Shown: positions 8,520-11,182 of the stretch, piece by piece
How positions within the stretch are numbered: the first letter of the stretch is position 1
Layout: the number at the start of each line of letters is the position of its first letter
DNA from: Chloroflexota bacterium
GTDB taxonomy: Bacteria > Chloroflexota > Dehalococcoidia > JACQGW01
Assembly (NCBI GenBank): GCA_016199325.1
Contig: JACQGW010000019.1
Coordinates: forward strand, 1 to 11,182
DNA length: 11,182 nucleotides
Reading direction: 5' to 3'
Made by a program: the position numbers and the translations under genes
The notes under the pieces: generated by a model
The model's input: the letters and a program-made list of their open reading frames with translations, nothing else
Database searches by the model: none
What the model was told of the DNA's origin: nothing

Positions 8520-9293
8520 TTAGCTTCGCCGCTCTCGCCAGTCCACCAGCCGCTCGACGGCCCGGAGCTCCCAGGGAGCATGCCAGCCGAGAATCAGGTG
8601 GGTGGCGCCGGCTGCGACGTAGGCGTCGAGCCGGTCCAGGTCGTGGTCGCCGACGGCGGCGGTTCGCTCGACGGCCGCCGGGTCGCGGCCCAGCTCGCGG
8701 CACCAGCTCGTCAGCACCGCGTTCTTGTGGCGGAAGTTCTCCGGCGGGCCGAAGCCGTTCCAGAGGTCGGCGTGCTGCGCCGTCAGCCGCAGCGTCACCC
8801 GCTCGCCACCGCCGCCGATCAGGATGGGGATGGGGTTGCGGACCGGTCTGGGCGTATCCTTCTGCCAGCGATCCTTGATGATCGGCAGGCTCCTGCGCAG
8901 TGCCCGCAGGCGGCTGGCGGCGGTGCCGAACTCGTAGCTGTACTCCCGGTAGTCGCGCGCGAACCAGCCGGCACCCATCCCCAGGATCAGCCGACCACCG
9001 CTGATGTGGTCCACCGTCCTTGCCATGCTGGCGAGCAGCGCCGGATTGCGGTAGCTGTTGCAGGTGACCAGGCAGCCGATCTCGGCCCGGCGCGTCAGCA
9101 TCGCCATGGCCGTCAACAGCGTCCAGGCCTCGAAGTGGCTCCCGTTCGGGTCGCCGGAGAGGGGAAAGAAGTGGTCCCAGTTCCAGATGGTGTCGACGCC
9201 CAGGTCCTCGGCGCGCCGAACGGCGTCGGCGTAGGCCGCGTAGGTCGTGTGCTGCTGGGGCAATTGAACCCCAACGCGGATGCGCTGCGTCAT
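8520..9293 (-). CDS. LLM class F420-dependent oxidoreductase
   Basis: This 257-residue protein is a luciferase-like (TIM-barrel) flavin or deazaflavin oxidoreductase, most like the F420-dependent branch. It begins RIRVGVQLPQQ (4-14). It contains WNWDHFFPL (37-45), VTCNSYRNPALLA (76-88), the glycine-rich LGMGAGWFARDY (104-115), EFGTAASRLRAL (121-132) and PILIGGGGERVTLRL (156-170). These blocks recur in actinobacterial and Chloroflexota members. The substrate cannot be told from sequence. I preferred the ATG at 9293 to the in-frame ATG at 9314 because GGGAGGA (9305-9299) sits 5 bases upstream of it and the family normally begins here. It is cytoplasmic and lies upstream of, and in the same direction as, the GGDEF gene, 133 bases away across an inverted repeat. 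It is probably a separate transcript. Confidence 0.9.
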   Translation of the reverse strand: MTQRIRVGVQLPQQHTTYAAYADAVRRAEDLGVDTIWNWDHFFPLSGDPNGSHFEAWTLLTAMAMLTRRAEIGCLVTCNSYRNPALLASMARTVDHISGGRLILGMGAGWFARDYREYSYEFGTAASRLRALRRSLPIIKDRWQKDTPRPVRNPIPILIGGGGERVTLRLTAQHADLWNGFGPPENFRHKNAVLTSWCRELGRDPAAVERTAAVGDHDLDRLDAYVAAGATHLILGWHAPWELRAVERLVDWRERRS

Positions 9294-9570
9294 GCGATTC
9301 CTCCCAGAGGTCACGAATCAGCCGACCTTCAGTCGGAGCGGCCGTGAGATCACGAAGACCTCTTGGACGCATTCTTGTAGGTTACAGGAAATGTGCCTGG
9401 ATGCAAGGTCCTGCTGCACTCGACAGATCACTCGGCGATCCATGCGACTCCCCGCCTGTCGCATTGAGCCGCGGCGAAGCATCTCCCCTGCCCGAACGGG
9501 CAGGGGGAGGGAGATGCACGGCGGCGCAATAAGGGATGAGGGAGACACGGTAGCGGCTCCCGCTCCGCTC
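9294..9570. other. Non-coding, hairpin-rich region between the oxidoreductase and tRNA-Ser
   Basis: I see no supported gene in these 277 bases. Features present are a hairpin CCGAC/GTCGG (9322-9336) in the oxidoreductase leader, a 7-bp hairpin ATGCGAC/GTCGCAT (9442-9464), and the long hairpin at 9479-9517. A copy of GGTCACGAAT (9309-9318) matches the repeats beyond the tRNA. No T-box or riboswitch consensus was recognised. An open frame reading antisense through the tRNA gives a peptide of the spurious type often predicted there. Confidence 0.5.
9479..9517. repeat. Long imperfect inverted repeat
   Basis: CCCCTGCCC (9485-9493) pairs with GGGCAGGGG (9498-9506) around a GAAC loop. Outside it, GCATCT (9479-9484) pairs with AGATGC (9512-9517) across a 5-base bulge (9507-9511). 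The result is about 15 bp of paired stem. It resembles dispersed palindromic elements of high-GC genomes, and the lack of a T tract argues against a terminator. Confidence 0.65.
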
Positions 9571-9579
9571 TGGTATACT
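9571..9579 (+). promoter_or_regulatory. Extended -10 promoter for tRNA-Ser
   Basis: TGGTATACT is an extended -10 identical to the one at 332-340. No convincing -35 lies 17 bp upstream (TAGCGG), as is common for extended -10 promoters. Transcription would start near 9586, about 50 bases before the tRNA. Confidence 0.55.
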
Positions 9580-9635
9580 ATGCGGTGAGGCATTTCGCAG
9601 CTTCTTGCTGGGTTATTGGCGGTTTCTGTTCTTCT

Positions 9636-9718
9636 GGAGGGGTGGCAGAGCGGTCGATTGCGGCTGTCTTGAAAACAGCTAGGCGTACGCCTCGGGGGTT
9701 CGAATCCCTCCCCCTCCG
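9636..9718 (+). tRNA. tRNA-Ser (anticodon UGA)
   Basis: A complete class II cloverleaf is visible. The acceptor stem is GGAGGGG (9636-9642) with CCCCTCC (9711-9717) and discriminator G at 9718. The D stem is GCA/TGC, and the anticodon stem GCTGT/ACAGC encloses the loop CTTGAAA with anticodon TGA (9670-9672). A long variable arm (AGGCG/CGCCT) and a T arm GGGGG/CCCTC with loop TTCGAAT follow. The long variable arm confirms serine. CCA is not fully encoded after the discriminator (CCC follows). The 3' half is a typical integrase attachment site, and an integrase remnant lies 126 bases downstream. Confidence 0.97.
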
Positions 9719-9750
9719 CCCCGATTCTTGGCGGAAACACTCACAAAACG

Positions 9751-9782
9751 GAAAGCCGCTCGGCTGGTATCGAGCGGCTTTC
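9751..9782 (+). terminator. Terminator-like hairpin after tRNA-Ser
   Basis: GAAAGCCGCTCG (9751-9762) and CGAGCGGCTTTC (9771-9782) form a perfect 12-bp stem with an 8-base loop. It has A residues at the 5' base and TTT at the 3' base, a common intrinsic-terminator shape even without a long T run. It lies 33 bases after the tRNA and could act in both directions, also ending the integrase transcript. Confidence 0.7.
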
Positions 9783-9801
9783 GTGCTGTTCGGGCGTCCC
9801 A

Positions 9802-9840
9802 GGTCACGAATTGGTCACGAATCCCCGGCGGGTCACGAAT
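9802..9840 (+). repeat. Three direct repeats of GGTCACGAAT, possible integrase arm sites
   Basis: GGTCACGAAT occurs at 9802-9811, 9813-9822 and 9831-9840, with start-to-start spacings of 11 and 18 bases. The repeats lie between tRNA-Ser and the integrase stop, where arm-type recombinase or excisionase sites are expected. A fourth copy is at 9309-9318, before the oxidoreductase gene. Binding function is inference. Confidence 0.7.
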
Positions 9841-9843
9841 CCG

Positions 9844-10155
9844 TCAGACGGCCGCCGGCTTTCCGAAAAGCCCTTCGAGCTGCTGGACGGCGCCGTCCTG
9901 CATCGTCGGCAGGACGTGGCTTTACAGGCCCAGGGTGATGCTCACGCTGGCATGGCCCAGGCGCTCGGAGACGATCTTCGGGTTCGTGTTGCGGAGCAAG
10001 AGCAGTGTCGCCGACGTGTGCCGCAGCCCGTGAAACGGAATCCGGCGCTTGATGCCCGCTGCCTTGATGGCCCGCTGGTGAGTATGCTGCCCCACGTCGT
10101 CTGCAGGGGGAGCATCGTCAACTAGCCGGTTTTCCGGCTTGACGACTGCCTGCCG
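9844..10155 (-). pseudogene. int: Tyrosine recombinase/integrase C-terminal remnant, nonsense at the catalytic Tyr
   Basis: Read on the minus strand, about 10100-9922 encodes HQRAIKAAGIKRRIPFHGLR, then HTSATLLLL and NPKIVSERLGHASVSITLGL. It carries the box II His and Arg (HGLRHT) and the LGH histidine of phage-type integrases. The next codon is TAA (9924-9922), exactly where the family has the catalytic tyrosine (usually LDTYSHV). The same frame continues SHVLPTM and QQLEGLFG, the normal C-terminus, to TGA at 9846-9844. So one nonsense change removes the nucleophile. The N-terminal half, including the box I arginine, is missing: an in-frame TGA at 10158-10156 and unrelated sequence precede it. 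I conclude a 5'-truncated, inactive gene. Host use of TAA as a sense codon is unlikely, because TAA would have to be read only here. Confidence 0.88.
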
Positions 10156-10167
10156 TCATGGTACGTT
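10139..10167 (+). promoter_or_regulatory. Candidate promoter for the RCC1-repeat gene
   Basis: TTGACG (10139-10144) lies 17 bp before TACGTT (10162-10167), which is preceded by TGG as in the other candidate promoters. The -35 is strong and the -10 mediocre. It overlaps a hairpin AGCCGG/CCGGCT (10124-10139) and is flanked by inverted 8-mers, ACTAGCCG (10121-10128) and CGGCTAGT (10176-10183). Confidence 0.45.
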
Positions 10168-10350
10168 GTGCCTGTCGGCTAGTCGCTGGCTCGTGAAGAC
10201 GACGGCGTTCGCTCCGGCTGCCGATAGGAGCCCGAGACGGCTTCCCTATCGCCGTTGGCGAGCTCTGGCCGTTGCCTCGATCCGCTGGAACCATGGCAAG
10301 CACCGACCTATCGGGACAGGCGATTTGGAAGGGCCAGGGGGATTTCGGCC
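10168..10350 (+). other. Structured leader of the RCC1-repeat gene
   Basis: No gene is seen here. CGATAGG (10222-10228) pairs with CCTATCG (10245-10251), continued inside by AGCC/GGCT, giving an 11-bp hairpin with a small bulge. It may be part of the 5' untranslated region. The ribosome binding site AGGGGGA (10336-10342) lies 8 bases before the ATG at 10351. Confidence 0.45.
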
Positions 10351-11182
10351 ATGCGGTATCCTTCGATGCTGTTGCTCGGCTTGATGATCGGTTTCTCCCT
10401 CTCTCTCGTCGGCGGCTTGCCATCACTTGCTGCGCCGGCGTCTCCCCAGGGGTCCCCACCGCCCGAAGGTGTGTCAAATGACCAGCTTCTCATGGCGACG
10501 ACGCAATACACTGCCACCACGATCCTCGTCAGCGGCAACGCCCACACCTGCGCCCTTCTCGGCAATGGCACTGTCAAGTGCTGGGGCTGGAACAACGCTG
10601 GCCAGCTTGGGCTGGGCGACACCAACAATCGGGGAGATGGGTCGAACGAGATGGGATCGAACCTCCCGGCGGTTCAGCTTGGCGGCACCGCCGTCGCTCT
10701 CACTGCCGGTATCTGGCACACCTGCGCCCTCCTCAGCGATAGCGCCGTCAAGTGCTGGGGCCAGAATAACTACGGGCAACTCGGACTTGGCGACACCGAC
10801 TCTCGGGGCGACGGGCCGAACGAGATGGGGACGAACCTCCCGGCTGTTCAGCTTGGCGGCACCGCCGTCGCCCTCACCGCCGGTGGCTCCCACAATTGCG
10901 CCCTCCTCAACGATGGTGTCGTCAAGTGCTGGGGCTACGGCTTGCTCGGGCTCGGCGACACCAACCATCGGGGCGATGAGCCGAACGAGATGGGGACGAA
11001 CCTCCCGGCCGTCGACCTCGTCCTGTCGACGTCCACGCCGACGGCCACGTCCAGCCCCAGCGCCACCCCGTCACCGACGCCGACGATCACGCCGACGGCC
11101 ACGTCCAGCCCCAGCGCCACCCCGTCACCGACGCCGACGATCACGCCGACGGCCACGTCCAGCCCCAGCGCCACCCCGTCAC
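10351..11182 (+). CDS. Secreted RCC1-repeat protein with Thr/Pro/Ser linker (3' partial)
   Basis: The frame is open from ATG 10351 to the right edge (277 codons) and continues beyond. Residues 1-28 look like a signal peptide: a charged start, a Leu-rich core and a small-residue cleavage area (PSLAAPA). Three repeats follow at 62-119, 120-177 and 178-223. Each has HxCALL, VKCWG and LGLGDT, the pattern of extracellular bacterial RCC1-like beta-propeller repeats, with two cysteines per unit. The third lacks three residues (WGYGLLGLGD in place of WGQNNYGQLGLGD). From residue 229 an 18-residue TPTATSS-type Thr/Pro/Ser segment repeats perfectly and probably links to a further domain outside the window. 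An AGGGGGA ribosome site supports the start. Role unknown: such repeats are generally binding or structural modules on secreted proteins. It may be cargo of the adjacent element. Confidence 0.88.
   Translation, partial: MRYPSMLLLGLMIGFSLSLVGGLPSLAAPASPQGSPPPEGVSNDQLLMATTQYTATTILVSGNAHTCALLGNGTVKCWGWNNAGQLGLGDTNNRGDGSNEMGSNLPAVQLGGTAVALTAGIWHTCALLSDSAVKCWGQNNYGQLGLGDTDSRGDGPNEMGTNLPAVQLGGTAVALTAGGSHNCALLNDGVVKCWGYGLLGLGDTNHRGDEPNEMGTNLPAVDLVLSTSTPTATSSPSATPSPTPTITPTATSSPSATPSPTPTITPTATSSPSATPS
10534..11019 (+). repeat. RCC1 repeat units at DNA level
   Basis: Two near-identical 174-bp units (10534-10707 and 10708-10881) and a third shortened one (10882-11019, missing 9 bp internally) encode the propeller repeats. 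High DNA identity between units, especially around CGAACGAGATGGG and TTCAGCTTGGCGGCACCGCC, suggests recent duplication or gene conversion. Confidence 0.85.
11035..11182 (+). repeat. 54-bp perfect tandem repeat in the RCC1 protein linker
   Basis: The 54-bp unit is present at 11035-11088 and 11089-11142 with no differences, then a third copy runs off the edge (11143-11182). It encodes 18 residues rich in Thr, Pro, Ser and Ala. The frame is kept because 54 is a multiple of three, so copy-number change would alter only linker length. Confidence 0.95.

Larger units (their letters stand above)
9699..11182. mobile_element. Putative left end of a degenerate tRNA-Ser-integrated element
   Basis: The tRNA-Ser 3' end, a terminator-like hairpin, three 10-bp direct repeats and an integrase remnant reading toward the tRNA occur in the order typical of the int-proximal end of an integrative element. 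The element would start in the tRNA T arm or 3' end and extend past the right edge, so the second attachment site is not visible. The RCC1 gene would be cargo. This is inference from arrangement; no duplicated attachment core is in the window. Confidence 0.4.

Noticed and set aside
6425..8878. 817-codon open frame on the + strand opposite the GGDEF-ATPase gene
   Set aside because: It is rich in Arg, Gly, Pro and Gln with no domain signal. The minus strand carries clear GGDEF and Walker motifs, and such long antisense frames are normal in high-GC DNA.
9294..9478. T-box or riboswitch leader for the oxidoreductase
   Set aside because: No T-box sequence, specifier stem or antiterminator consensus was found, only short unrelated hairpins.
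9501..9512. Inverted match to the tRNA 3' end (CCCTCCCCCT) as an attachment-site copy
   Set aside because: It is only about 11 bases of low-complexity C/T, inverted, and inside a hairpin on the wrong side of the tRNA.
9318..9740. 140-codon minus-strand frame containing GEGFEPP
   Set aside because: It reads antisense through tRNA-Ser; GFEPP-type peptides are a known artefact of translating tRNA complements.
10474..10968. Minus-strand frame opposite the RCC1 repeats
   Set aside because: Its repeated VGVA-type peptides mirror the RCC1 DNA repeats. The + strand has a signal peptide, ribosome site and canonical repeat motifs.
11035..11182. Possible CRISPR array
   Set aside because: The 54-bp units abut directly with no spacers and encode an in-frame linker.

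Overview
The window is high-GC bacterial chromosome. Lineage can only be inferred. The 23S rRNA 3' end, an F420-type luciferase-like oxidoreductase, a secreted RCC1-repeat protein with a Thr/Pro/Ser linker, and short heptanucleotide tandem repeats between genes all fit Chloroflexota best (a Thermomicrobia- or Ellin6529-like relative is possible). No marker in the window settles this.

Layout. Bases 1-103 are the 3' end of a 23S rRNA gene, followed by a strong intrinsic terminator (206-234) and no 5S gene. An AT-rich promoter (312-340) and a long untranslated leader precede a three-gene + strand operon: prkA (640-2535), yhbH/yeaH (2564-3721) and spoVR (3727-5124). Convergent to it is a 1061-residue minus-strand protein (5201-8386) that joins a GGDEF diguanylate cyclase domain, a STAND/AAA-type ATPase and a TPR-like helical tail. 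Upstream of that, also on the minus strand, is an F420-dependent LLM-class oxidoreductase (8520-9293).

From about 9294 the region becomes accessory. It holds hairpin-rich non-coding DNA, a tRNA-Ser(UGA) gene (9636-9718) with its own extended -10 promoter and a terminator-like hairpin, and three direct copies of a 10-bp repeat (9802-9840). A tyrosine integrase remnant on the minus strand (9844 to about 10155) follows; its catalytic tyrosine codon has become a TAA stop. The window ends inside a secreted RCC1-repeat protein (10351 to beyond the edge) with a perfect 54-bp tandem repeat in its linker. The tRNA, integrase and repeat arrangement looks like the left boundary of an integrated element that is no longer mobile, with the RCC1 gene as possible cargo.

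How the genes work together. PrkA, YhbH and SpoVR form a conserved stress, starvation and sporulation-associated triad and are very probably cotranscribed (gaps of 28 and 5 nt). The GGDEF-ATPase-TPR protein probably makes or senses cyclic-di-GMP under control of its own ATPase and TPR module. The strongest leads for something new are the integrase ending at its catalytic residue with arm-site-like repeats nearby, the GGDEF-STAND-TPR fusion, and the RCC1 protein with its repeat-expanded linker.
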